A stretch of 5,476 nucleotides of DNA from Methylotenera_A sp031369365 (GTDB lineage: Bacteria > Pseudomonadota > Gammaproteobacteria > Burkholderiales > Methylophilaceae): NCBI GenBank assembly GCA_031369365.1, contig JANMOP010000064.1, forward strand, positions 1 to 5,476, read 5' to 3'. The notes beneath the pieces were generated by a model. The model was given only the letters and a program-made list of their open reading frames with translations. It was not told the origin of the DNA and made no database searches. The first letter of the stretch is position 1. Every line of letters starts with the position of its first letter. Shown piece by piece: positions 1-5,476 of the stretch. A program made the position numbers and the translations under genes.

Positions 1-255
1 GAAGATCGACCAGACTGGATGGGGCATATAGGCTTTTCTGATTTAAAATTAAAGCTTATTGGATCTATAGTAGCTATTTCTGCTGTCGATTTACTTAAAT
101 ACTTTATTAATGTGAAGCAAGTTTTGGCTTCAGAAAACGGCAGTGCTGAATTGGCTTGGGTAATAGGTATTCATTTAGCACTGATATTCTCTGGTGTGAT
201 GTTTGCGTTAATGGATAGGATATCGGCTGGTACTCCTATTGTTAAAGAGAAATAA
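1..255 (+). CDS. yqhA: YqhA/UPF0114 family inner-membrane protein, C-terminal half (5' end outside window)
   Basis: The reading frame is open from base 1 and gives 84 residues before TAA at 253-255. The family protein is about 160 residues, so roughly the second half is present. The segment KLKLIGSIVAIS (about residues 16-27) followed by DLLKYF and, later, IHLALIFSGVMFALMDRIS matches the conserved C-terminal half of E. coli YqhA, where the equivalent text is SIVAISSIHLL then IHLTFVLSAFVMGYLDRL. Two membrane helices can be seen, at about residues 19-36 and 51-71. The ATG at base 19 is internal to the domain and is not a likely start, because the conserved PDWMG motif runs across it. The family has no firmly established biochemical function; a membrane or transport role is only assumed. 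The stop codon is 2 bases before the next gene, which implies co-transcription and perhaps translational coupling. Family assignment is from remembered similarity. Confidence 0.88.
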   Translation, partial: EDRPDWMGHIGFSDLKLKLIGSIVAISAVDLLKYFINVKQVLASENGSAELAWVIGIHLALIFSGVMFALMDRISAGTPIVKEK

Positions 256-257
256 GT

Positions 258-1346
258 TTGAATAATGAAACCCCATCAAGCCGCCGCCTAACAAGCAAGC
301 TAGTGCCTTGGCTGGCTTTACTTAGCTTAATAACACTAGCTTTTATCGTGGTTGCGCCGTTCCTTGTGCCGCTGGCTTGGGCAGGCATACTTTGTTACGC
401 ATCTTGGCCAGTGGCTAGACGCATCAGGCAATGGTGCAAAGGGCGCGACACCTTGGCGGCCAGCATTAGTACGCTGTTGGCAGCCATTACACTGTTTTTA
501 CCTTTAATATGGTTGGCGTGGCTGGCACAAAAAGAGCTGGCTAACTTTTACCCTGCGCTTCAGGCTTTTTTTGCAACACCGTTAATGGTACCCGAGAGTC
601 TAAAAAGTGTGCCGTGGCTAGGCGATTGGTTAAGGCAGCAAGTTGATCTGTTTGCAAATCCGCAAGGTGTGTCGGTGATAATTAAAGATTGGTTTACCCG
701 CCATATTAGCGACGTAGCCACTTTGGCAGGCGGTATAGGCAAAAATTTAGTTAAGCTCATTTTTGTGGTGATTATTTTGTTTTTCTTTTACCGTGATGGC
801 GCAAGAATTATCGCCGAGCTGCGCCACGTATTAGCACGTTTTATTGGCCCGCAAGCGCATGATTACTTGCACGCGGCAGGCACAACAACGCGTGCTGTAG
901 TTTATGGCGTATTGCTTACCGCACTTATACAAGGCGCGGCAGCAGGCCTTGGTTATTGGGTTGCGGGTCTATCATCACCTGTTATTTTAGGTGTCATTAC
1001 TGCCATGTTGGCGCTTATTCCATTTTGCACACCAATTGCTTGGGGCTTGGCTGGCTTATGGTTGTTAATACAGGGCAATACAGCAGAGGCTATTGGTGTT
1101 TGGATATGGGGCGCAGCGGTGGTAAGCCAGCTAGATAATGTGCTTAGACCGATATTTATTAGTAGCGTTAGCCAAATACCATTTTTGCTAGTGTTATTTG
1201 GCGTATTAGGCGGGCTGCTAGCGTTTGGGCTAGTTGGCTTGTTTATTGGGCCGATAGTATTAAGCGTAGTTTGGGCGGTGTGGTGCGAATGGACAGTGCA
1301 TTTGCGTGAGAGCGAAACGATGCTAAATGAAGATGTTATTAACTAA
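258..1346 (+). CDS. ydiK: AI-2E/PerM-family permease, YdiK-like
   Basis: This encodes a 362-residue polytopic inner-membrane protein of the AI-2E transporter (PerM/YdiK/TqsA) superfamily, close to the usual length of about 350-370. Hydrophobic segments lie at about 17-37, 38-58, 66-92, 160-178, 213-236, 240-262, 263-285 and 303-340, with a large polar insert at about 93-158, typical of the family. Diagnostic text includes WAGILCYASWPV (41-52), QLDNVLRP (291-298) and the glycine-rich FGVLGGLLAFGLVGLFIGP (314-332), all with close counterparts in E. coli YdiK. The start is TTG at 258: an in-frame stop at 243-245 excludes anything earlier, an AAAGAG ribosome-binding site lies 8 bases upstream, and the only obvious alternative is GTG at 303. 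Some superfamily members export autoinducer-2 and others act as Na+/H+ antiporters, so the substrate here is unknown. It lies 2 bases after yqhA and 23 bases before terC, so operon membership is likely. Confidence 0.9.
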   Translation: MNNETPSSRRLTSKLVPWLALLSLITLAFIVVAPFLVPLAWAGILCYASWPVARRIRQWCKGRDTLAASISTLLAAITLFLPLIWLAWLAQKELANFYPALQAFFATPLMVPESLKSVPWLGDWLRQQVDLFANPQGVSVIIKDWFTRHISDVATLAGGIGKNLVKLIFVVIILFFFYRDGARIIAELRHVLARFIGPQAHDYLHAAGTTTRAVVYGVLLTALIQGAAAGLGYWVAGLSSPVILGVITAMLALIPFCTPIAWGLAGLWLLIQGNTAEAIGVWIWGAAVVSQLDNVLRPIFISSVSQIPFLLVLFGVLGGLLAFGLVGLFIGPIVLSVVWAVWCEWTVHLRESETMLNEDVIN

Positions 1347-1359
1347 TTCTAAACTGATT

Positions 1360-1363
1360 GGAT
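1360..1363 (+). promoter_or_regulatory. Ribosome-binding site that selects the terC ATG start
   Basis: GGAT at 1360-1363, reading as a GGA core, is followed by an A-rich spacer that places the ATG at 1370 seven bases after the core. The in-frame TTG at 1358-1360 overlaps this core and has no purine-rich site of its own, so the ATG is the better start and the protein loses four residues compared with the longest reading. Confidence 0.5.
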
Positions 1364-1369
1364 AAAAAA

Positions 1370-2359
1370 ATGGGTGAAATACAAACTGCGGGCGGATTGC
1401 AAACAATCGCAACATGGTGGATGTGGGCAGGTTTTGGCGTTTTTGTGATTGCCATGTTGGCGCTAGATTTACTAATGCTAGGCAAAAAAGGCGCACATAA
1501 AGTTGGCGTAAAAGAGGCGCTTATTTGGTCATTGATATGGTTTACGATGGCATTATTATTTGGCGCAGGCTTGTGGGCTTGGCTAGACCACACGGCTGGG
1601 CGAGCCATTGCAGATACTAAGGTCATGGAATATCTTACTGGTTATTTGCTAGAAAAAACGTTGGCAATGGATAATATTTTTGTCTTTGTGATGATTTTTA
1701 GTTATTTTGCCGTGCCGTTGGAGTTTCAAAAACGCGTACTGCTATACGGTGTGCTAGGCGCGATTATATTGCGTGCGCTGATGATTTTACTTGGTGCTTG
1801 GCTCATCTCACAGTTTCATTGGGTGTTGTATATATTTGGCGCATTTTTGCTCATCACTGGCATCAAAATGTTTATTTTTGCCAATCACGCGCCTGATTTA
1901 GCCAAAAATCCATTACTAAAATGGCTTAAAAACCACATGCGCATCACCGAACAGTATCATGGTGAAAAATTTTGGGTCATGAAAAATGGCGTGCGCTGGT
2001 TTACACCCATGTTTTTAGTGTTAGTGCTCATCGAGTTCTCTGATGTTATTTTTGCTATGGATAGCATTCCCGCTATTTTCGCTATCACTAGCGATCCATT
2101 CATCGTATTTACCTCTAACATATTCGCCATTTTAGGTTTGCGCGCTTTGTACTTTTTGCTCGCCGATATGGCCAACCGCTTTCATTTGCTTAAATTTGGC
2201 TTGGCCGTGGTATTGATGTTTGTAGGGGTTAAAATGTTGATTGTGGATTGGTACAAAATACCCGTTGCAATTTCGTTAGCCGTGGTGATTACCTTGCTTG
2301 GCACCAGCATATTATTAAGTTTAATGAGTACCCGCAAGCAAAAATCACTGGCAAAATAA
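1370..2359 (+). CDS. TerC/Alx-family integral membrane metal-ion transporter
   Basis: This encodes a 329-residue protein with about nine hydrophobic segments (roughly 17-36, 52-73, 98-115, 123-146, 151-170, 210-230, 245-265, 274-292, 297-318), as expected for TerC/Alx proteins of about 320 residues in the LysE superfamily. Two acidic membrane motifs mark the family: LLEKTLAMDNIFVF (E95, D101) and LIEFSDVIFAMDSIPAIFAI (E222, D225, D231). They look like the paired half-repeats of the TerC fold and are probably metal-coordinating. D33 in ALDLLMLG is another conserved acid. TerC and Alx proteins are linked to Mn2+ export, tellurite resistance and metal supply to exported proteins; which applies here cannot be told. 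The longest reading starts at TTG 1358, but ATG 1370 has the better-placed ribosome-binding site. There is no room upstream (23 bases) for a manganese riboswitch such as the one that precedes E. coli alx. It is probably the last gene of the yqhA-ydiK-terC unit. Confidence 0.9.
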   Translation: MGEIQTAGGLQTIATWWMWAGFGVFVIAMLALDLLMLGKKGAHKVGVKEALIWSLIWFTMALLFGAGLWAWLDHTAGRAIADTKVMEYLTGYLLEKTLAMDNIFVFVMIFSYFAVPLEFQKRVLLYGVLGAIILRALMILLGAWLISQFHWVLYIFGAFLLITGIKMFIFANHAPDLAKNPLLKWLKNHMRITEQYHGEKFWVMKNGVRWFTPMFLVLVLIEFSDVIFAMDSIPAIFAITSDPFIVFTSNIFAILGLRALYFLLADMANRFHLLKFGLAVVLMFVGVKMLIVDWYKIPVAISLAVVITLLGTSILLSLMSTRKQKSLAK

Positions 2360-2373
2360 GTCACTATGCTAAT

Positions 2374-2394
2374 TAACAAATAGATAACAAATAG
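2374..2394. repeat. 11-bp-period direct repeat, two copies of TAACAAATAG
   Basis: TAACAAATAG at 2374-2383 is repeated exactly at 2385-2394 with one intervening A. It lies 15 bases after the terC stop codon. An imperfect dyad (TGCTA at 2367-2371 with TAGCA at 2392-2396) brackets it. It may be simple slippage in AT-rich spacer DNA; no function can be assigned. Confidence 0.6.
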
Positions 2395-2432
2395 CACCTA
2401 TGTTGATTGGCTAATTATCACTAGCACAAACC

Positions 2433-2449
2433 ACTTAAGCTAAGTTTTA
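2433..2449 (+). terminator. Weak terminator-like hairpin after terC
   Basis: ACTTA (2433-2437), loop AGC and TAAGT (2441-2445) form a five-pair stem running directly into TTTT (2445-2448). The stem is short and AT-rich, so intrinsic termination would be inefficient. It is the only hairpin-plus-T-run seen between terC and kup. Rho-dependent termination or read-through into kup is equally possible. Confidence 0.25.
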
Positions 2450-2471
2450 ATTAAAAAACATCAAAAAGCTA

Positions 2472-2500
2472 TTGGTTTGCACATTCAATTGGCTGATAAT
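2472..2500 (+). promoter_or_regulatory. Candidate sigma70-type promoter for kup
   Basis: TTGGTT (2472-2477) and GATAAT (2495-2500) are separated by exactly 17 bases. The -10 matches consensus at 5 of 6 positions and the -35 at 3 of 6. Transcription would start near 2507, giving a leader of about 50 bases before ATG 2557. An alternative -10, TACAAT at 2508-2513, has only a poor -35 (TTCAAT at 2484-2489, 18-base spacer). This is a prediction by inspection only; the 197-base gap after terC makes a separate kup promoter reasonable. Confidence 0.4.
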
Positions 2501-2556
2501 GCTAGATTACAATAGTGCAATTACTTATATCACACTTGCCTGTGACACATAAAACT

Positions 2557-4440
2557 ATGGATAATAATAACCCGCACAAAACCGCACTGCATACCATGGC
2601 GATAGCCGCTCTGGGAGTGGTGTTTGGTGACATTGGTACCAGCCCGCTCTACACCATGAAAGAAGTTTTTTCGGCTGGGCATCATCCCTTAGCGCTAACC
2701 TCTGGCAACGTTTACGGCATATTGTCACTTATTACTTGGGCGCTTATTCTCATTGTTTCTGTAAAATATGTGGCATTTATTATGCGCGCCGATAACCGCG
2801 GTGAAGGCGGCATTATGGCACTGCTTGCGCTTGCCAGCCGCAATGTGGAAGGTAATAAAGTGAAACAGCGCAACATTATGTTGCTGGGTATTTTGGGCGC
2901 GTGTATGTTTTATGCCGATGGCATGATTACACCTGCCATTTCGGTACTCTCTGCCGTAGAGGGCTTGGAAATCGCAGCGCCTAAACTGCACAACGCCATA
3001 GTACCCATTACTTTAGTGGTTTTATTTGGCTTATTTTGGGCGCAAAGCAAAGGCACAGCAGTGGTAGGCAAGCTTTTTGGACCAGTGATGCTATTGTGGT
3101 TTGGTACTTTGGGTGTGCTTGGCGCAATCAATGTTTTGCATGATCCCAGTATTTTAAAAGCGCTTAATCCAATTTATGCCGAGCAATTTTTTGTGCATCA
3201 ACCGTGGATTGCTTTTGTCGCGTTAGGCGCGGTGGTGCTGGCGGTTACAGGCGCAGAGGCTTTGTATGCAGACATGGGGCATTTTGGGCGCTTTCCTATT
3301 CGGCTAGCTTGGTTTGGCTTTGTATTACCAGCGTTGTTGCTCAACTATTTTGGGCAAGGCGCGCTTATGCTGCATAACCCAGCGGCGGTTAAAAATCCAT
3401 TCTATTTGCTCGCACCCGAATGGGCTTTGTTTCCATTAATAGGCCTAGCCACATTGGCCACGGTAATTGCAAGTCAAGCGGTCATTACAGGGGCATTTTC
3501 AGTCTCGCGCCAAGCATTGCAATTGGGGTTTTTACCACGCATGCATATTCAACACACCTCAGAAAGTGAGCAAGGCCAAGTGTACATGCCACGCGTCAAT
3601 TGGGGCTTGATGTTAGGCGTGATGGCGCTAGTGATTGGCTTCCGTAGTTCGGGCAATTTAGCTGCTGCTTACGGCATTGCTGTTACGGGCGATATGGTGA
3701 TTACTACTTTATTAGCAGCTGTTGTGTTTAGAGAGGTTTGGCATTGGAGCAAATTAAAAACAGGCTTATTGATCAGCTTGTTTTTAATCATCGATTTAGC
3801 GTTTTTTGGTGCAAATGTGCTTAAAGTACCTGATGGAGGCTGGGTGCCATTAGTCATCGGATTAATTATTTTTGTGCTGATGCTCACTTGGAAATCGGGT
3901 CGCACTTTGCTGATGAAAAAAATTAAAAGTGAGGCAATGGAAATTACTCCTTTTATTGAAGCCGTAGCTGCACACCCACCACCGCGCGTACCTGGTACAG
4001 CGGTATTTTTAACGCCAAATCCAGAAGGCGTGCCACATGCCATGTTGCATAACCTTAAGCATAATAAGGTGTTACATGAAAAAGTGGTGATTTTAACGGT
4101 TAAGTTTTTAGATGTGCCGCACACCAATCAGGAAGAACGTATATCTGTGGAAGCAATGCTGCATGAGTTTTATCGTATCACCGTGCGCTACGGCTTTAAA
4201 GACGAACCCGATATTCCACGCGATTTGGCTTTATGTGAGGCACGTGGTATTTATTTAGACCCAATGGATACTTCGTACTTCATTGGCAAAGAGATATTAA
4301 TTGCGTCTAAAACTAAAGATATGGCTATTTGGCGTAAAAAAATATTTATTGGTTTATTTCGTTCGGCAGAAACCATTACCAACCAATTTAAACTACCGCC
4401 TAATCGCGTAGTCGAATTAGGTTCTCAGGTGACTATTTAA
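2557..4440 (+). CDS. kup: Kup potassium uptake permease (K+/H+ symporter)
   Basis: This encodes a 627-residue low-affinity K+ uptake permease of the inner membrane (KUP/HAK/KT family), complete and close to the 622 residues of E. coli Kup. The signature GVVFGDIGTSPLY lies at 20-32. Further conserved text is ADGMITPAISVLSAVEG (120-136), TGAEALYADMGHFG (231-244), ASQAVITGAFSVSRQA (305-320) and AAAYGIAVTGDM (369-380). About twelve membrane helices occupy residues 14 to about 443, followed by a soluble cytoplasmic domain of about 185 residues, as usual for the family. The frame stays open upstream to GTG 2515, but that codon is only about 8 bases after the predicted transcription start and its extra residues do not resemble Kup. 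ATG 2557 gives the family-like short polar N-terminus. No good Shine-Dalgarno site precedes any candidate start. The stop codon overlaps the start of a 12-bp tandem repeat. No frameshift or missing motif was seen. Confidence 0.97.
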   Translation: MDNNNPHKTALHTMAIAALGVVFGDIGTSPLYTMKEVFSAGHHPLALTSGNVYGILSLITWALILIVSVKYVAFIMRADNRGEGGIMALLALASRNVEGNKVKQRNIMLLGILGACMFYADGMITPAISVLSAVEGLEIAAPKLHNAIVPITLVVLFGLFWAQSKGTAVVGKLFGPVMLLWFGTLGVLGAINVLHDPSILKALNPIYAEQFFVHQPWIAFVALGAVVLAVTGAEALYADMGHFGRFPIRLAWFGFVLPALLLNYFGQGALMLHNPAAVKNPFYLLAPEWALFPLIGLATLATVIASQAVITGAFSVSRQALQLGFLPRMHIQHTSESEQGQVYMPRVNWGLMLGVMALVIGFRSSGNLAAAYGIAVTGDMVITTLLAAVVFREVWHWSKLKTGLLISLFLIIDLAFFGANVLKVPDGGWVPLVIGLIIFVLMLTWKSGRTLLMKKIKSEAMEITPFIEAVAAHPPPRVPGTAVFLTPNPEGVPHAMLHNLKHNKVLHEKVVILTVKFLDVPHTNQEERISVEAMLHEFYRITVRYGFKDEPDIPRDLALCEARGIYLDPMDTSYFIGKEILIASKTKDMAIWRKKIFIGLFRSAETITNQFKLPPNRVVELGSQVTI

Positions 4441-4470
4441 TCAAGCCTATAATCAAGCATATAATCAACC
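4441..4470. repeat. 12-bp tandem repeat, 2.5 copies, with two TATAAT boxes
   Basis: The unit TCAAGC(C/A)TATAA occurs at 4441-4452 and 4453-4464, and a partial third copy, TCAACC, at 4465-4470. The two full copies differ at one base. Each unit boundary creates a perfect TATAAT (4448-4453 and 4460-4465). The array starts directly after the kup stop codon, 65 bases before the protease start. Either TATAAT could be a -10 element, but no good -35 lies at the right distance (TTTAAT at 4436-4441 is the nearest to the second box). Confidence 0.7.
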
Positions 4471-4496
4471 AATCTTCACATCATGCGTTGTTTGAG

Positions 4497-4511
4497 TTAA
4501 ACCTAGTTTAA
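4497..4511. promoter_or_regulatory. Operator-like dyad TTAAAC-CTA-GTTTAA upstream of the protease gene
   Basis: A perfect six-base inverted repeat with a three-base centre ends 10 bases before the Shine-Dalgarno site of the protease gene. It overlaps a possible -10 sequence, TAAAAT (4509-4514), whose best -35 partner, TTGTTT (4488-4493), has a short 15-base spacer. A regulator-binding site is possible, but dyads this AT-rich arise easily by chance. Confidence 0.25.
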
Positions 4512-4521
4512 AATGATTTAA

Positions 4522-4528
4522 TAAGGAG
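4522..4528 (+). promoter_or_regulatory. Strong Shine-Dalgarno site for the M48 protease gene
   Basis: TAAGGAG ends six bases before ATG 4535, a near-ideal match and spacing. It fixes the start of the lipoprotein and is the best ribosome-binding site in the window, in contrast to kup, which has none that can be recognised. Confidence 0.85.
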
Positions 4529-4534
4529 TTTATT

Positions 4535-5350
4535 ATGAACAAACTAACTATTGCCCTAATAGCCGCATCCAGCTTAGCCTTATTGAGTTGCGCTACCACG
4601 ACCCAAGATAGTGTCTCTGGCGTCAATCGCTCGCAATTAATGCTACTCCCTTCTGGCACAATTGATAAAATGTCATCGCAAGCCTATGCCCAAACATTGG
4701 GGGAAGCTAAGAAAAAAAATACGCTGAATGTTGACCCTGCCATGGTGTCGCGCGTGCGTGGCATTTCTAATAAGCTTATTGCACAAGTCGGTGTATTTCG
4801 TCCCGATGCCGCACAGTGGAACTGGGAAGTGAATGTAGAAAAAAATGATCAACTAAACGCCTACTGTATGCCTGGTGGCAAAATCATGGTGTATTCTGGC
4901 CTAGTAGAAAAAATCAATGCAACCGATGATGAACTAGGTGCGGTGATTGGCCATGAAATTGCCCATGCCCTGCGCGAACATGGTCGCGAGCGTATGTCGC
5001 AAGCTTATGTGCAGCAATTTGGTCTGCAAGCTCTTGCCGCCTTTGTAACAGGCGCCGCAGGTGGTGCCGCAGTGCAGGCAGCTGGCATGGGCTCACAACT
5101 ATTTTTTGCCATGCCAAATGGCCGTGAGCAAGAGCGTGAGGCAGATAAAATGGGCTTAGAGTTGGCCGCGCGCGCGGGTTATAACCCAGATGCAGCAGTC
5201 ACCTTGTGGGAGAAGATGAGCGCGCAATCTAAAAGTGCGCCGCCAGAATTTTTGAGCACTCACCCCGCCAGCGCAAATCGTATTGCCGATTTAAAAGCTT
5301 TGGCACCAAAAGTGCGCCCGTTGTACGAGGCTGCAAAAGCGGGTAAATAA
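4535..5350 (+). CDS. M48-family zinc metalloprotease, secreted lipoprotein
   Basis: This encodes a 271-residue protein with a lipoprotein signal peptide: MNK, a hydrophobic core and the lipobox LLSC, with the lipidated cysteine at C19. Residue 20 is Ala, not Asp, which suggests outer-membrane sorting. The catalytic motif HEIAH is at 140-144 (zinc ligands H140 and H144, catalytic E141). The third ligand is probably E200 in EREAD (200-204). Also typical are NAYCMPGGKIMVYSGL (108-123) and STHPASANRI (241-250). An Ala/Gly-rich hydrophobic stretch (about 165-192) between the histidines and the Glu may form the lid or a membrane-contacting helix. This architecture fits the Oma1-like M48 proteases of Gram-negative envelopes (relatives of E. 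coli LoiP and YcaL), thought to degrade misfolded outer-membrane proteins; the substrate here is unknown. All catalytic residues are present. The gene follows kup by 94 bases with its own strong ribosome-binding site and is followed by a REPIN-like element. Confidence 0.95.
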   Translation: MNKLTIALIAASSLALLSCATTTQDSVSGVNRSQLMLLPSGTIDKMSSQAYAQTLGEAKKKNTLNVDPAMVSRVRGISNKLIAQVGVFRPDAAQWNWEVNVEKNDQLNAYCMPGGKIMVYSGLVEKINATDDELGAVIGHEIAHALREHGRERMSQAYVQQFGLQALAAFVTGAAGGAAVQAAGMGSQLFFAMPNGREQEREADKMGLELAARAGYNPDAAVTLWEKMSAQSKSAPPEFLSTHPASANRIADLKALAPKVRPLYEAAKAGK

Positions 5351-5355
5351 TTACC

Positions 5356-5420
5356 TGTAGGAGCGACGCCCACCTCGCGATTTTGGGTCACGTTATAGCG
5401 GCGAGGGCGTCGCTCCAACA
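5356..5420. repeat. REPIN-like element: two REP sequences in inverted orientation
   Basis: TGTAGGAGCGACGCCC (5356-5371) is matched in inverted orientation by GGGCGTCGCTCCAACA (5405-5420), 15 of 16 positions pairing and 12 contiguous at the core (5360-5371 with 5405-5416). Each half also resembles a complete REP: a GTAG/GTTG head, then a small hairpin with GCGACG, a CCCA or CCCT loop, and a closing arm (CCTCGC at 5373-5378 on the left, CGCCGC read on the minus strand on the right). Each closing arm differs from the perfect CGTCGC by one base. The high GC and the GTAGGAGCG head are typical of proteobacterial REP sequences mobilised by RAYT (TnpA-REP, Y1-type) transposases. The element begins 5 bases after the protease stop codon and could stabilise the 3' end of the transcript. 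No T-run follows the right arm, so it is not a standard intrinsic terminator. Confidence 0.75.
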
Positions 5421-5434
5421 ATGGCGTGTTATTT

Positions 5435-5454
5435 GTTTAAATAAAGGTTTAAAT
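5435..5454. repeat. 12-bp-period direct repeat of GTTTAAAT
   Basis: GTTTAAAT at 5435-5442 is repeated at 5447-5454 with AAAG between. It lies in the AT-rich spacer after the REPIN and before a run of eight T (5459-5466). It may be part of the upstream region of the next gene; no function is assigned. Confidence 0.45.
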
Positions 5455-5470
5455 CTACTTTTTTTTGAAA

Positions 5471-5476
5471 AAGGAA
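5471..5476 (+). promoter_or_regulatory. Possible ribosome-binding site of the next gene, at the window edge
   Basis: AAGGAA is the last text in the window, following an AT-rich spacer and a T-run. It would suit a gene starting about 5-9 bases beyond the right edge. The start codon itself is not visible, so this is only a guess. Confidence 0.3.

Noticed and set aside
956..1138. 60-codon plus-strand frame inside the ydiK-like gene
   Set aside because: It is out of frame with a conserved membrane-protein domain and has no family resemblance; it is a frame shadow.
1358..1360. TTG as the terC start codon
   Set aside because: It overlaps the GGA ribosome-binding core that correctly spaces ATG 1370, and it would add only four lysine-rich residues.
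2360..2556. Riboswitch or small RNA in the kup leader
   Set aside because: No recognisable conserved riboswitch core or strong long stem was seen. The region is AT-rich, with only short repeats and a weak hairpin.
3669..4127. 152-codon open frame on the minus strand within kup
   Set aside because: It lies entirely inside the well-conserved kup gene, its translation resembles no family I know, and no ribosome-binding site is evident. It is a shadow of the sense coding sequence, as are the shorter minus-strand frames at 560-760, 1339-1626, 1957-2175, 2182-2397, 2725-2991, 2910-3131, 4465-4659 and 4914-5117.
5356..5420. Intrinsic terminator of the protease gene
   Set aside because: The palindrome is strong, but no T-run follows the right arm, the loop is long (33 bases) and each half has its own REP-type fold. 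The T8 run at 5459-5466 has no GC-rich stem directly before it.
5421..5444. Tiny ORF (ATG to TAA, seven codons) after the REPIN
   Set aside because: It has no ribosome-binding site and is too short to support; it probably arises by chance.
1..5476. Mobile element, CRISPR array, toxin-antitoxin or defence system
   Set aside because: No spaced repeat array, transposase, integrase, tRNA or toxin-like small gene pair was found. All five genes fit known chromosomal membrane or envelope families.

Overview
The window reads as an ordinary, gene-dense, moderately AT-rich stretch of a Gram-negative proteobacterial chromosome. All genes lie on the + strand. The proteins are closest to families common in Gammaproteobacteria and Betaproteobacteria (YqhA, YdiK, TerC/Alx, Kup, and an outer-membrane-type lipoprotein M48 protease). 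A REP/REPIN-type palindrome at the right end also fits Proteobacteria. From the style of the proteins and the base composition I would guess a betaproteobacterium of the Methylophilaceae type, but this is a weak inference that needs a database search.

Layout. Positions 1-255 hold the 3' half of a yqhA-like (UPF0114) membrane-protein gene. Two bases later a ydiK-like AI-2E/PerM-family permease begins with a TTG codon (258-1346). After a 23-base gap comes a TerC/Alx-family integral membrane protein (1370-2359). These three genes are tightly packed and probably form one transcription unit whose promoter lies left of the window. A 197-base non-coding gap (2360-2556) carries a short 11-bp-period repeat, a weak terminator-like hairpin and a plausible sigma70-type promoter. 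It leads to a full-length kup potassium-uptake permease gene (2557-4440). A 94-base gap (4441-4534) holds a 12-bp tandem repeat containing two TATAAT boxes, a 15-bp dyad and a strong Shine-Dalgarno site in front of a secreted lipoprotein M48 zinc metalloprotease (4535-5350). The last 126 bases contain a 65-bp REPIN-like inverted pair of REP sequences, a small 12-bp-period direct repeat, and a purine-rich stretch at the edge that could be the ribosome-binding site of the next gene.

How the genes relate. Four of the five genes encode polytopic inner-membrane proteins, at least two of them from ion-transport families (TerC/Alx: Mn2+ or other metal; Kup: K+). The fifth encodes an envelope protease with a quality-control look. 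The common theme is envelope and ion homeostasis. I see no sign of a defence system, prophage, insertion sequence, CRISPR array, tRNA or rRNA, and no convincing new multi-gene system. The points most worth a second look are the REPIN and the repeat-bearing intergenic spacers.
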